Assembly (NCBI GenBank): GCA_003193925.1
Contig: PSPG01000003.1
Location: 1 to 64,000, forward strand
Reading direction: 5' to 3'
DNA: 64,000 nucleotides
DNA from: Candidatus Thalassarchaeum betae
GTDB taxonomy: Archaea > Thermoplasmatota > Poseidoniia > Poseidoniales > Thalassarchaeaceae
Below, one piece after another: positions 53,001 to 61,718 of this stretch. The position numbers and the translations under genes are program-made. The stretch's first letter is position 1. The number at the start of each line of letters is the position of its first letter. Below the pieces are notes generated by a model. That model did not search any database. It was not told the origin of the DNA and was given only the letters and a program-made list of their open reading frames with translations.

Positions 53001-53059
53001 GTCCGGTTAGCGCTATCCGGGGTGCGAACCGCTAAGACCGAGGCCTCGCCCCTAGGGCC

Positions 53060-54205
53060 ATGGTCGACTTCAGCCTGTCAGAGGAGCAGCGTATGCTCCA
53101 GGAGGCGGCGCGCGAGTTTGCTGCTGCGGAAGTCCAGCCGCACGCTGAGAAGTGGGACCGTGAGAGCACCTTCCCGCGAGAGGCGATACGCAAGGCCAAC
53201 GAACTCGGTCTGCTCACCGTCAAGATTCCCGAGGAGTACGGCGGCTACGGCATGGGCTCCTTCGAGGAGGTTCTGATATGCGAGGAAATCGGATGGGGCG
53301 ACCCTGGGTTCGCCACCGCATCTGGCAGCACGATGCTGGCTTCCTACCCACTCATCACAGGCGGCACTGAGGACCAGAAGCAGCGCTACCTGTCCAAGGT
53401 CGCCGATGGCTGCATCGCAGCCTACTGTGTGACGGAACCCGGTGCCGGTAGCGATGTGCAGTCGATTCGGACGCAAGCCGTCAGGGACGGTGACGACTAT
53501 GTCGTCACCGGCAGCAAGATGTGGATCACCGGAGCCGGTCACGCTGACTGGTTCTTCGTTCTGGCATACACCGACAGGGAAGCTGGGTACAGGGGAATGA
53601 GCGGTTTCATCGTCGACGCCGACAGCGCCGGCGTCGTGCTCGGCAAGAAGGAGGAGAACATGGGCCAGCGCTGCTCCGACACGCGCGCGGTCGACTTCAA
53701 CGACGTTCGCGTGCCGGCGGAGAACCTCATCGGCGGCGAGGAGAACGGCGGCTGGATGAATGCGATGAGGGCGTTCGACCTCTCGAGGCCCACGATATCC
53801 GCGCACGCCGTCGGCAATGCCAGGGGCGCCATGGAAGAGGCCCTGAGGTACGCCAATGAGCGCAGCACCTTCGGAAAGCCGATCTACAGGCACCAAGCGA
53901 TCTCGTTCATGATCGCTGACATGGCGACCAAGATCGAAGCTGCCAGGCTTCTGACGTGGTGCGCGGCGAAGAAGGCCGACGCCGGCGAGCGCAACACACT
54001 CGAAGCCGCCCACGCCAAGCGCTTCTCCGCCGACATGGCGATGGAGGTGACCACCGACGCGGTGCAGGTGTTCGGCGGATACGGCTACTCCGAGGAGTAT
54101 CCCGTGGCCCGCCGCATGCGAGGTGCCAAGGTGGTTCAGATCTTCGAGGGTTCGAGCCAGATTCAGAGGATGATCATCGGGCGAGAGCTGCTCCGGGGCA
54201 TGTGA
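53060..54205 (+). CDS. acd: Acyl-CoA dehydrogenase
   Basis: 381 residues, normal length. FAD enzyme that makes the 2,3-double bond of an acyl-CoA. N-terminal helical domain (VDFSLSEEQRMLQEAAREFA), middle beta domain with CVTEPGAGSDVQSIRT and KMWITGAGHADWFFV, C-terminal helices with RSTFGKPIYRHQAISFMIADMAT and GGYGYSEEYPVARRMRGAKVVQIFEG. The Glu in IFEGSSQIQR is in the usual position. Electrons would go to ETF and then the HdrD-like oxidoreductase. It lies 10 bases upstream of the MocA gene and may share its transcript. Confidence 0.93.
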   Translation: MVDFSLSEEQRMLQEAAREFAAAEVQPHAEKWDRESTFPREAIRKANELGLLTVKIPEEYGGYGMGSFEEVLICEEIGWGDPGFATASGSTMLASYPLITGGTEDQKQRYLSKVADGCIAAYCVTEPGAGSDVQSIRTQAVRDGDDYVVTGSKMWITGAGHADWFFVLAYTDREAGYRGMSGFIVDADSAGVVLGKKEENMGQRCSDTRAVDFNDVRVPAENLIGGEENGGWMNAMRAFDLSRPTISAHAVGNARGAMEEALRYANERSTFGKPIYRHQAISFMIADMATKIEAARLLTWCAAKKADAGERNTLEAAHAKRFSADMAMEVTTDAVQVFGGYGYSEEYPVARRMRGAKVVQIFEGSSQIQRMIIGRELLRGM

Positions 54206-54215
54206 TGGTGGTGAG

Positions 54216-54797
54216 ATGGCCGAAGACGCCGTTGCTATCGGCTGCGTCGTCCTAGCGGCGGGTGGCAGCGGGCGCCTCGGGCAGCCCAAGGCGCTGATCG
54301 AGGTGGGTCAAGGCACCCTGATCCAATGGCTGGTCGGAAGGCTCGAGAGCCACGGCCTAGCGCCAGTGGTCGTGACGCGGGGGGAGTTGCTGGAGGATGT
54401 GGCGGCATCCGTCGCTTGCCGGGTAATCGTCAACCCTCGTCCGGAGGATGGGCGGACCGGGACCCTCCAAGTGGGCATCGCCCACCTCGATAGAGAGATC
54501 GGTCCCGGGTACGGCCTGCTGGTGGTGCCCGTAGACCGCCCGGGCTTCTCGGACTCGACTCTCCGGAGTCTCATCTCCTCGGAGCGCACCGCCTGCCCGA
54601 CGAAGGACGGGAGGGGAGCGCATCCGATCGTCATTTTAGCCGCCGAAGTCGGGAGGATTCGAAGCGCTGCGCCCGACGCTCCGCTACGCGAACTGATAGA
54701 ACCTTTCCGACTAGAGGTCGAGGACCCCCACCTGCACCTCAACGTAGATCTGCCAGGAGATTTGATCGGTCTGGATGATTCGTTGGTGAATCTGTGA
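54216..54797 (+). CDS. mocA: MobA/MocA-type nucleotidyltransferase (molybdopterin cytidylyltransferase-like)
   Basis: 193 residues. N-terminal loop CVVLAAGGSGRLGQPKALIEVG with the nucleotide-binding Gly motif and Lys, then VVPVDRPGFSDSTL with the metal-binding Asp. MocA adds CMP to molybdopterin for xanthine-dehydrogenase-family enzymes. The XdhC and Mo-hydroxylase genes downstream make that role likely. It starts 10 bases after acd. Simple MobA-like nucleotidyltransferase of other function remains possible. Confidence 0.82.
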   Translation: MAEDAVAIGCVVLAAGGSGRLGQPKALIEVGQGTLIQWLVGRLESHGLAPVVVTRGELLEDVAASVACRVIVNPRPEDGRTGTLQVGIAHLDREIGPGYGLLVVPVDRPGFSDSTLRSLISSERTACPTKDGRGAHPIVILAAEVGRIRSAAPDAPLRELIEPFRLEVEDPHLHLNVDLPGDLIGLDDSLVNL

Positions 54798-54861
54798 TAC
54801 AGAGTGCTTTGGAATAGGAAGCATATTCTTTTCAGTCAATCCACTTTCGGGAGTCCGTAAC

Positions 54862-55680
54862 ATGGGCATCGTAGCATTCATGGAAGGTTTCGACCCCATT
54901 CAACAGGCCTTGATCGCGGGCCTCTTCACATGGTTCTTGACAGCGGCGGGAGCCGCTATTGTGATATTCTTCAAGGAAATAGATAGGAAGGTACTGGATG
55001 GTATGCTGGGATTCGCAGCTGGTGTCATGATAGCAGCCAGTTTCTGGTCACTTCTCTCTCCGGCTCTAGAATTATCGGAAGGCAAGGATCTGCCAGTCTG
55101 GTTCCCTGCGCTCGTGGGATTCCTACTTGGAGGATTCTGCATGAGACTAATCGACATGTTCCTTCCGCATCTTCACCCAGGAGCGCCTCCCGAAGAGGTA
55201 GAGGGAGTCGATAGCTCCTGGCACAGAAGCATGTTGCTCGTCTCGGCGATCACCCTCCACAATATCCCAGAGGGGCTCGCAATCGGAGTGGCATTCGGGG
55301 CCGCAGCCTCAGGATTCGAGGGTGCGACCACGGGCGGAGCGATAGCACTGGCAATAGGAATCGGTATCCAGAACTTCCCCGAGGGGGCGGCGGTCTCGCT
55401 GCCCCTCAGACGTGAGGGGCTCTCGAGGAGGGGCAGCTTCCTGTGGGGGCAATTATCCGCTAGCGTCGAGCCTGTGGCAGCCGTGTTGGGGGCTGCACTG
55501 GTGATCGTTGCGACACCCATTCTTCCCTATGCCTTGGCTTTCGCGGCGGGTGCGATGATCTTCGTAGTGGTCGAGGAACTGATACCAGAGGCCCACAGGG
55601 GCGGGAACGGCGATATCGCCACCATGGGCGCGATGTTAGGATTCGCCGTCATGATGGTTCTCGACGTCGCCTTCGCATGA
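54862..55680 (+). CDS. ZIP-family divalent metal transporter
   Basis: 272 residues, eight TM helices. Metal motifs in helices 4 and 5: SAITLHNIPEGLAIGVAFG and GIGIQNFPEGAAVSLPL, with the conserved His/Glu pairs. A cytosolic His-containing loop (DMFLPHLHPGAPPEEVEGVDSSWHR) precedes helix 4. GufA-like ZIPs import Zn2+ or Fe2+. ATG 54862; a TATA-like tattctt lies about 35 bases upstream, so it may have its own promoter. It interrupts the acd-mocA-xdhC run in position, not in strand. Confidence 0.9.
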   Translation: MGIVAFMEGFDPIQQALIAGLFTWFLTAAGAAIVIFFKEIDRKVLDGMLGFAAGVMIAASFWSLLSPALELSEGKDLPVWFPALVGFLLGGFCMRLIDMFLPHLHPGAPPEEVEGVDSSWHRSMLLVSAITLHNIPEGLAIGVAFGAAASGFEGATTGGAIALAIGIGIQNFPEGAAVSLPLRREGLSRRGSFLWGQLSASVEPVAAVLGAALVIVATPILPYALAFAAGAMIFVVVEELIPEAHRGGNGDIATMGAMLGFAVMMVLDVAFA

Positions 55681-55725
55681 TTCCGGTTGCGCAACCACAA
55701 AGGCACACTACCTGCTCTCAGGGAC

Positions 55726-56556
55726 GTGACTCGCGCTGTCCTGACATGGGTGCTAGAGAGGCTCGAGGGCGGCGAGCGCGTCGCCATGGCCTCGGTAATC
55801 GAGGCCAGCGGCAGTGTGCCGGGCAAGCCTGGAGCGAGGCTCGCGATGACATCAGGGGGGGCAAAGTTCGGCACCGTCGGTGGAGCCGGGCTCGAGTTGA
55901 AGGTCGAGAACGCTCTGAAAGAGTTGCTCAACGGGAGCCGGGAGCCTGCCCGCAGCAAGGGGGGGAAGGTGGAGACCTTCCTGCTCTACAAGGATGCGAA
56001 GGGAGAAGAAGTGACGTCCCTTGACAGCCTATGCGGCGGCCGCGTTACCGTCGCCATGGAGGTCATCGAGCCCATGCCGCACATACTCATCGCAGGTGGC
56101 GGGCACGTCGGCCGCTCGGTCGCTATCGTATGCGACACGCTCGGCTGGTCGCACAGCGTTTTCGACGTTCGCCCCGAGTACGCCGACTCTGAGCGCTACC
56201 CCTTCGCAACCGAGTTGCACGCCAAGGCGGTCTCGGAGTTCCTGGACTCTGAGGACGCCGTCTCCCTGAGCAGATTCTCCGACGTTCTGCTGCTGGGCCA
56301 CGACTGGGTCGTAGACCAGCAGATGCTGCTGGGGATGCTGAGCGAGTTCGACGGGGGCTCGCGGCCGAGGATTGGCGTCATCGGCTCGACCGTGAAGTGG
56401 AACGCTTTCCGTGAGGCCGCCGTCGAAGAGGGCATCTCACAGGCCGCAGTCGACTCGGTGAGATGCCCCATCGGACTCGACATCGGCGCGGACTCGCCGG
56501 AGGAGATCGCCGTAGCGGTCTGCGCCGAGATCATGGCTCTGGAGAAGCGGGATTAG
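55726..56556 (+). CDS. xdhC: XdhC-family molybdenum enzyme maturation factor
   Basis: 276 residues from GTG 55726. It inserts sulfurated molybdenum cofactor into xanthine-dehydrogenase-type enzymes. N-terminal domain has VAMASVIEASGSVPGKPGARLAM and the Gly-rich FGTVGGAGLE; C-terminal Rossmann fold starts HILIAGGGHVGRSVAIV with the DVRPEYAD acid and ends PIGLDIGADSPEEIAVAVCAEIM. A TTG at 55687 would add 13 residues and is not needed by the family. The Mo-enzyme genes it would serve are at 58376-62701. Confidence 0.88.
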   Translation: MTRAVLTWVLERLEGGERVAMASVIEASGSVPGKPGARLAMTSGGAKFGTVGGAGLELKVENALKELLNGSREPARSKGGKVETFLLYKDAKGEEVTSLDSLCGGRVTVAMEVIEPMPHILIAGGGHVGRSVAIVCDTLGWSHSVFDVRPEYADSERYPFATELHAKAVSEFLDSEDAVSLSRFSDVLLLGHDWVVDQQMLLGMLSEFDGGSRPRIGVIGSTVKWNAFREAAVEEGISQAAVDSVRCPIGLDIGADSPEEIAVAVCAEIMALEKRD

Positions 56557-56559
56557 AAA

Positions 56560-56958
56560 TCACTCGACGAGTTCCGTCTCGTCCTCATCCGCTGCTCCCC
56601 TAGGTTCTATTTCGACGATATGGACATCCTGGCTCTCGGTGACATGAACTATTTCGGGTTGCCTTTCCAGACTTGGGATGAAAGTGGCTATTGACACCCA
56701 TATCAACACTATAATCAGAATAACAGTTAACGAATTCTGAACAGCATTTGTCAAGTCTTCCTGTTCAAAGGATGCTATCCATGCCCATACGAAACCAGTT
56801 GCGAATGCTATTGTTAGCAATATTGAGCCTACAATCGCTAGGCCCACTCTGACAGGCATCTTCCCGAAAGCGCCGAAAACAAGATTGATGATTTTTGAAA
56901 TGTTACTAGTAGTGAACCTGAAAACGCTTGAGAATAGTTTCCTGCCTATGAATCCCAC
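56560..56958 (-). CDS. Small two-TM protein, unknown
   Basis: 132 residues. Two hydrophobic helices (about 36-62 and 78-95), short basic head, and a long acidic C-terminal tail (VHVTESQDVHIVEIEPRG ... DETELVE). Composition is AT-richer than neighbours. Its stop is three bases after the xdhC stop on the other strand. No family recognised. Confidence 0.55.
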   Translation of the reverse strand: MGFIGRKLFSSVFRFTTSNISKIINLVFGAFGKMPVRVGLAIVGSILLTIAFATGFVWAWIASFEQEDLTNAVQNSLTVILIIVLIWVSIATFIPSLERQPEIVHVTESQDVHIVEIEPRGAADEDETELVE

Positions 56959-57062
56959 TGTATCACCCTCGGATATGTTACGGTGAGTTCCTACATGAAT
57001 ATGCCTGCAATTGCACTACAAATCCGACGAAGGCTGAAATCTCCCCAACGCCGCGGGAGAGC

Positions 57063-58283
57063 GTGCGCAACCTTGCCCTGATGCTCGCGCTTCTGGTTAT
57101 CACGGCTCCGCTCAGCGGCTGCCTGTTCTGGGGGGACGACGAGGAACCCGAGGTACAGCCCGAGGAGGAGGTCGGTTTCGGTGCCTTCAGCGTGGTCGCC
57201 CCCATCGACACCGGAATCAACGTCTACCATAACCACTTCCGGATGAACGAGTCCTACCCGCAGTGGCTCCTCGACGGCTTCGGTGTGACCAAGGTCTGCG
57301 ATGTGACGTTGAATGGGACCTGGCAGGAGAGGTACGAGGCCGACAAGACCACCTGCTGGGACAACATAACCTCACAGGACGTCGTCTGGTTCCGCGGCAC
57401 CCGCATCATCGGCACCACTCCCGACGACAACACTGACATTCCGATCCTCGACGATCCGCAGGACGGGCACGGCACCGCCGTCACCGGAGCCGTACTCAAC
57501 GCCAATCCGGATGCTGTCATTTTCTTCGTCGAGGGTTTCAGTGACGCTGCCGTGCTCGCAGCGGCCAACCAGCCCCTAGTGGATCTTATCACCACGAGTT
57601 TCGGCCCAATCCTCTCTGTTCCAGTGCCTGGCATCGAGGACGCCACAAAGTTCGCTGTGGTGCAGAAGAAAAAGCTCCACACGGGGGCGGCCGACAACTC
57701 GCCCTCGCCGGCAGTCCAGGACTCGACGGCTGGCCCACCGTGGAGCATCGGCGTCTCGGGTTACGCCGAGGAGGGCGATGACCAGAAGGAGACGATGAGC
57801 GGCTCCTACCCCGACGTCGCCGCGGACTGGACGCAGGTTCTGCCCAACCATGACGACATCGACGGCTACCACGAGACCTCGGGCACCTCTTTCGCCACCC
57901 CTAGGACAGCAGGCCTGCTGTCGAAGGTCCTGATGCGGCTCCGAGCGGAGTTCGGGGACGCGTCTTCGGGAGCCGATCCTGACACACGCGACGGGCTGAT
58001 GGTGAACGGGACGAACTTCACCCTGACCAACGACGACCTGCGCGACACCCTGAACCTCTCGGGATGGTATCCCTCGTTCAACACCTGGGACCCGCTCTCT
58101 GGCACCACTCCGATCTCGCCCATAGCGCCTTGCACGCAAGTAGGCTGGGGTGTGGTGAACGAGAGCAACGTCCTGCCCATAATCGGGCACTTGAACGGCA
58201 CTTCGACGATGGCTAACAGGCCCAGTGACGTGGTCATGTGCATGGAGGCCAATCAGGCTATTCGTGAGGCCTACTGGGAATAA
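57063..58283 (+). CDS. Subtilisin-like serine protease lipoprotein
   Basis: 406 residues, GTG start. Signal peptide ends in TAPLSGC (lipobox Cys20), so it is a lipid-anchored surface protease. Triad: Asp49 (APIDTGINV), His136 (DGHGTAVTG), Ser276 (SGTSFATPR); oxyanion Asn212 (AADNSPSP). Acidic stretch after the anchor (DDEEPEVQPEEE) acts as a linker. There is no obvious propeptide of normal size. A second subtilase in the window next to the fusion protein points to extracellular protein use as a lifestyle feature. Confidence 0.88.
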   Translation: MRNLALMLALLVITAPLSGCLFWGDDEEPEVQPEEEVGFGAFSVVAPIDTGINVYHNHFRMNESYPQWLLDGFGVTKVCDVTLNGTWQERYEADKTTCWDNITSQDVVWFRGTRIIGTTPDDNTDIPILDDPQDGHGTAVTGAVLNANPDAVIFFVEGFSDAAVLAAANQPLVDLITTSFGPILSVPVPGIEDATKFAVVQKKKLHTGAADNSPSPAVQDSTAGPPWSIGVSGYAEEGDDQKETMSGSYPDVAADWTQVLPNHDDIDGYHETSGTSFATPRTAGLLSKVLMRLRAEFGDASSGADPDTRDGLMVNGTNFTLTNDDLRDTLNLSGWYPSFNTWDPLSGTTPISPIAPCTQVGWGVVNESNVLPIIGHLNGTSTMANRPSDVVMCMEANQAIREAYWE

Positions 58284-58375
58284 CAGCGACCGCTGAATAC
58301 AATATCCGACTTGGATTGACCCCACAGGGGTCAAACCGAATGCTCAAAGGATGACACTGCTGGTGTGGCCACTGC

Positions 58376-58948
58376 ATGGTTCAGTTCCGACTCCCAATGC
58401 TCCCGGCACCGGACGAGGTTTCGTGGTCCCCCAGCGTGAACGGAGTCAAGCTCGCGCTGCACATCGAGAGCAATGCGATTCTGCTCGACGTCCTGCGTGA
58501 CCAGGCAGGCAGCCTGGGTACCAAGCGGGGCTGTGACATGGGAACCTGCGGGTGCTGCAGCGTACTCGTCGACGGGACTCCCAAACTGTCTTGCCTGATG
58601 CTGGCCCAGGAAGCCGACGGCTGTGAGATCACCACCATCGAAGGGCTCGCAGACGGACATCACCTACACCCCATCCAGCAAACCTTCACTGAGTACGGCG
58701 GAAGCCAGTGTGGCTTCTGCACACCCGGTTTCCTAGTGGTCATCTCAGCTCTGCTGGACGAGAACCCAATCCCGTCAGACGACGAGATCAAGACGGCTAT
58801 CGAGGGCAATCTGTGCAGATGCACCGGCTACCAGCAGATCGTCGACTCAGTGCGCGCTGCCTCTGACATCCTGGTCTCCGGCAGCGGCACGCCGAATGCG
58901 ACCGATGCGAAGAGCGATCCGGATCCGAGCTACGGCGGAGAGGCGTAG
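58376..58948 (+). CDS. Molybdenum hydroxylase, 2Fe-2S subunit
   Basis: 190 residues. N-terminal plant-type 2Fe-2S domain (RGCDMGTCGCCSVLVDG ... KLSC) and C-terminal helical 2Fe-2S domain (SQCGFCTPGFLV ... GNLCRCTGYQQI): eight Cys in the usual places. It carries electrons from the Mo-cofactor to FAD. The N-terminus is about 20 residues longer than in 4-hydroxybenzoyl-CoA reductase or CoxS, and the C-terminus ends in an Asp/Ser tail. The large subunit follows after 10 bases. Confidence 0.93.
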   Translation: MVQFRLPMLPAPDEVSWSPSVNGVKLALHIESNAILLDVLRDQAGSLGTKRGCDMGTCGCCSVLVDGTPKLSCLMLAQEADGCEITTIEGLADGHHLHPIQQTFTEYGGSQCGFCTPGFLVVISALLDENPIPSDDEIKTAIEGNLCRCTGYQQIVDSVRAASDILVSGSGTPNATDAKSDPDPSYGGEA

Positions 58949-58958
58949 GTGATTCAAG

Positions 58959-61718
58959 ATGGTCGATGAAAAGGACAGAGTGGTCGGATACCGGCAGCAG
59001 GGTGGCAAGCTACTGTTCCCCAAGCCCGGTTCCGGAGGCAGTCGCGAGTACAGCGAACCGCGTGATGAGGACAGCATCGCCAAGAGCAGGGGAGCAGGGG
59101 GCCACAAGCACGATGAGTTGCTGACCGGTTCTGCAATCGGCAAGGCCACACCGCTGATCGACGGACGCTGGAAGGTCACAGGGCAGGCCCAGTACGGGGA
59201 CGACGTTCGCCTGCCAGGCGAGCTCGTCGGCAGGATAGTCCGCTCCAAGCATCACTACGCCAGAGTCCTGTCCATCGACGCGACAGCAGCGCTGGAGCTG
59301 CCTGGCGTTCTCGCAATCGCAACAGGAGCGGATGCCAGCGGCTCCTTCGGCGTACTGCCCGTCACCAAGGACGAGCACGCCATGGCGCGGGACAAGGTAC
59401 GCCACATCGGTGACCTGGTTGCCTGTGTAGCTGCTGTCGACGAGGCGACCGCGAGGGAGGCGGTCCGTCTGATTGAGGTCGAGTACGAGGAGTTGGACGC
59501 GGTCCACGACATGCGAAAGGGGCTGGACGACGCAGACGAGCCTATTCATGACAGAGGCAAGTACCACATCGGTTCGTCGAACATCCAGAAGAGGGTGTTT
59601 CAGGAGTTCGGCGACATCGCCGGTATGACGGAGAACGCCGTCGCCAGCCACAAGTCGGACTGGCTGTTCGCCGGCGCCAACCATGGATTCACCGAGCCGC
59701 ACGCGGTCGTCGCCCACTGGGAGCCGTCGGGCCGACTGACCATGTACACCCCCCAGCAGGTCCCGCACTACGTCCACCGGGCGCTGGCCGAGGTGCTTGA
59801 GATTCCCATGCACCAGATTAACGTCTACCGCACCTTCGTCGGCGGAGGGTTCGGCGGCAAGTCCGACCCGTTCCCGCACGAGATGTGCGCCGCAATCCTG
59901 GCGCGCAAGACCGGGCGGCCGGTGCGAATAAACTTCGACCGCGAGGAGGTCTTCTTGGTCAATCGCGGTCGGCACCCCTCTAGGATAGAGATGAACCTGC
60001 ACGCCGACTCCGAGGGCAGGCTGTGCGGCATCGAGACTGACGCCCTGATCGACGGTGGCGCCTTCGCATCGTTCGGCCACGTCACCACTTACTACAACGG
60101 CGTCCTGCACACCGCCCCCTACGAAATCGGCGCCTTCCACTACACCGGCGCGAGGGTATGGACGAACAAGCCAGCGAGCGGGGCCATGCGTGGCCACGGG
60201 GCGGTAAACTCGCGCTGCGCCGTGGAGGTGGGCCTGGACGATCTGGCCGGGCAGCTCGGAGTCGACCCGATCACATTCAGGCTCGCTAACCTACTGCCTC
60301 CGCACTCGGCCACGATCACCGGATTCAGGGTCACCAGCATCGGCATGCGAGAGTGCCTCGAGAGGGTCAGGGAGGCTTCGGGCTGGGACGAGAAGTTCCG
60401 CAAGTTGCCGGATGGCCACGGAATAGGCGTCGGCTGCGGCTTCTTCATCTCCGGTAGCGGTCTTCCGATCCACTGGGATCCCAACAAATTCCCCCACGCC
60501 ACCGTCCACCTCAAGGTCGACATGGACGGTGGCGTGACCGTCCACACCGGCGCGGCCGAGATAGGGCAGGGCTCCGACACCGTCATCGCCCAGTCGGTCG
60601 CAGAGGTCCTCGGCCTGCCGTTGGAGATGATCAGGATCAGGAGCATCGAGACTGACACCGCTCCGGTGGACCTAGGCTCTTACTCGTCGCGTGTCACTTT
60701 CATGAACGCGAACGCCGCCATCACTGCAGCAATGGACATTCGGCAGAAACTGCTGGACGCGGCTGCCGAGGTCACCGGCGCGCCGGTCGAGAAACTGGTC
60801 ATCGGTGACCGGCGCATATTCCGCAAGGACAACCCCGCTGTCGGGGTCTCCTACCTCGAGGCGCTGCACAAGGCGCTGGAGGACACCGGGGCTCTGGTTT
60901 CATCCGGGGCATACCGCACCCCGCCGATGGGGCGCGTTCACAAGGGGGCGGGTGCGGGAATCGCCCCGGCCTACTCATTCTCGGCCTACATCGCCGAGGT
61001 CAAGGTCGACATCGAGACCGGACAGACCGAGGTGCTCAAGGTATGGGCTGCCCATGACTGCGGCAAAGCCCTCAATCCACTGGCGGTGAAAGGGCAGATG
61101 ATCGGTTCGTGCCACATGGGGCTGGGGCAGGTGCTCAGCGAGGAGATGCGCTACAGCAGGAACGGGCATCTGCTGAACCCGGACCTGCTCGATTACAAGA
61201 TCCCAACAGTCCACGAGATGCCGGAGATCGTGCCCATCATCGTCGAGTCGAACGACTCTGAAGGCCCCTTTGGGGCCAAGGAGGCTGGAGAGGGGCCGTT
61301 GCTGCCAATCCTCCCTGCGGTCTGCAACGCGGTCTACGACGCAGTCGGCATCCGCACAAGTGAGTTGCCGATAACCCCCGACCGGATGCACAGGATGATC
61401 GAGGCGAGATGCAAAGACGAGGGTGCCTCCAGCCCCCTAGATCTGGCTTCACCCAGGCTGCAGCACTCGGACCTCGAAGGCGTGCTGGAGGCTCGTGCTG
61501 CCGAGCACGCCGAGCGAGACCGCTCCCGTAACACCGACCCCGACCCACCCGATTACAACAACGGGGCCCTGTTCGGGTTCGACCCGGAAATCCCACCCGA
61601 CGAGCAGGACGAGCGCTGGGTCGTCAGCGTGACGCCTGGCGACGAGTACGTCGACAGCCCACGTCTGGCCGGCAGCGCGTGGAAGCACACCGAGCGACGA
61701 CACGGGGGTGGTGCCTGA
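58959..61718 (+). CDS. Molybdenum hydroxylase large subunit (4-hydroxybenzoyl-CoA reductase alpha-like)
   Basis: 919 residues. Binds molybdopterin. Motifs: GGGFGGKSDPFPHEM, AMRGHGAVNSRCAVEVG, GAAEIGQGSDTVIAQ, SYSSRVTFMNANA, and the catalytic Glu in GAKEAGEGPLLPILPA. The N-terminal about 50 residues (lysine/glycine-rich) and the C-terminal about 120 residues (PDPPDYNNGALFGFDPEIP) go beyond the family's 750-780 residues. It belongs with the FAD subunit that carries the 4Fe-4S loop, so the hydroxybenzoyl-CoA reductase group fits best; other substrates remain possible. The stop overlaps the next start. Confidence 0.92.
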   Translation: MVDEKDRVVGYRQQGGKLLFPKPGSGGSREYSEPRDEDSIAKSRGAGGHKHDELLTGSAIGKATPLIDGRWKVTGQAQYGDDVRLPGELVGRIVRSKHHYARVLSIDATAALELPGVLAIATGADASGSFGVLPVTKDEHAMARDKVRHIGDLVACVAAVDEATAREAVRLIEVEYEELDAVHDMRKGLDDADEPIHDRGKYHIGSSNIQKRVFQEFGDIAGMTENAVASHKSDWLFAGANHGFTEPHAVVAHWEPSGRLTMYTPQQVPHYVHRALAEVLEIPMHQINVYRTFVGGGFGGKSDPFPHEMCAAILARKTGRPVRINFDREEVFLVNRGRHPSRIEMNLHADSEGRLCGIETDALIDGGAFASFGHVTTYYNGVLHTAPYEIGAFHYTGARVWTNKPASGAMRGHGAVNSRCAVEVGLDDLAGQLGVDPITFRLANLLPPHSATITGFRVTSIGMRECLERVREASGWDEKFRKLPDGHGIGVGCGFFISGSGLPIHWDPNKFPHATVHLKVDMDGGVTVHTGAAEIGQGSDTVIAQSVAEVLGLPLEMIRIRSIETDTAPVDLGSYSSRVTFMNANAAITAAMDIRQKLLDAAAEVTGAPVEKLVIGDRRIFRKDNPAVGVSYLEALHKALEDTGALVSSGAYRTPPMGRVHKGAGAGIAPAYSFSAYIAEVKVDIETGQTEVLKVWAAHDCGKALNPLAVKGQMIGSCHMGLGQVLSEEMRYSRNGHLLNPDLLDYKIPTVHEMPEIVPIIVESNDSEGPFGAKEAGEGPLLPILPAVCNAVYDAVGIRTSELPITPDRMHRMIEARCKDEGASSPLDLASPRLQHSDLEGVLEARAAEHAERDRSRNTDPDPPDYNNGALFGFDPEIPPDEQDERWVVSVTPGDEYVDSPRLAGSAWKHTERRHGGGA

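Noticed and set aside
53078-54289. Minus-strand frame of 403 codons opposite the acyl-CoA dehydrogenase.
   Set aside because: Pure antisense shadow; no motif, and the plus strand carries a textbook ACD.
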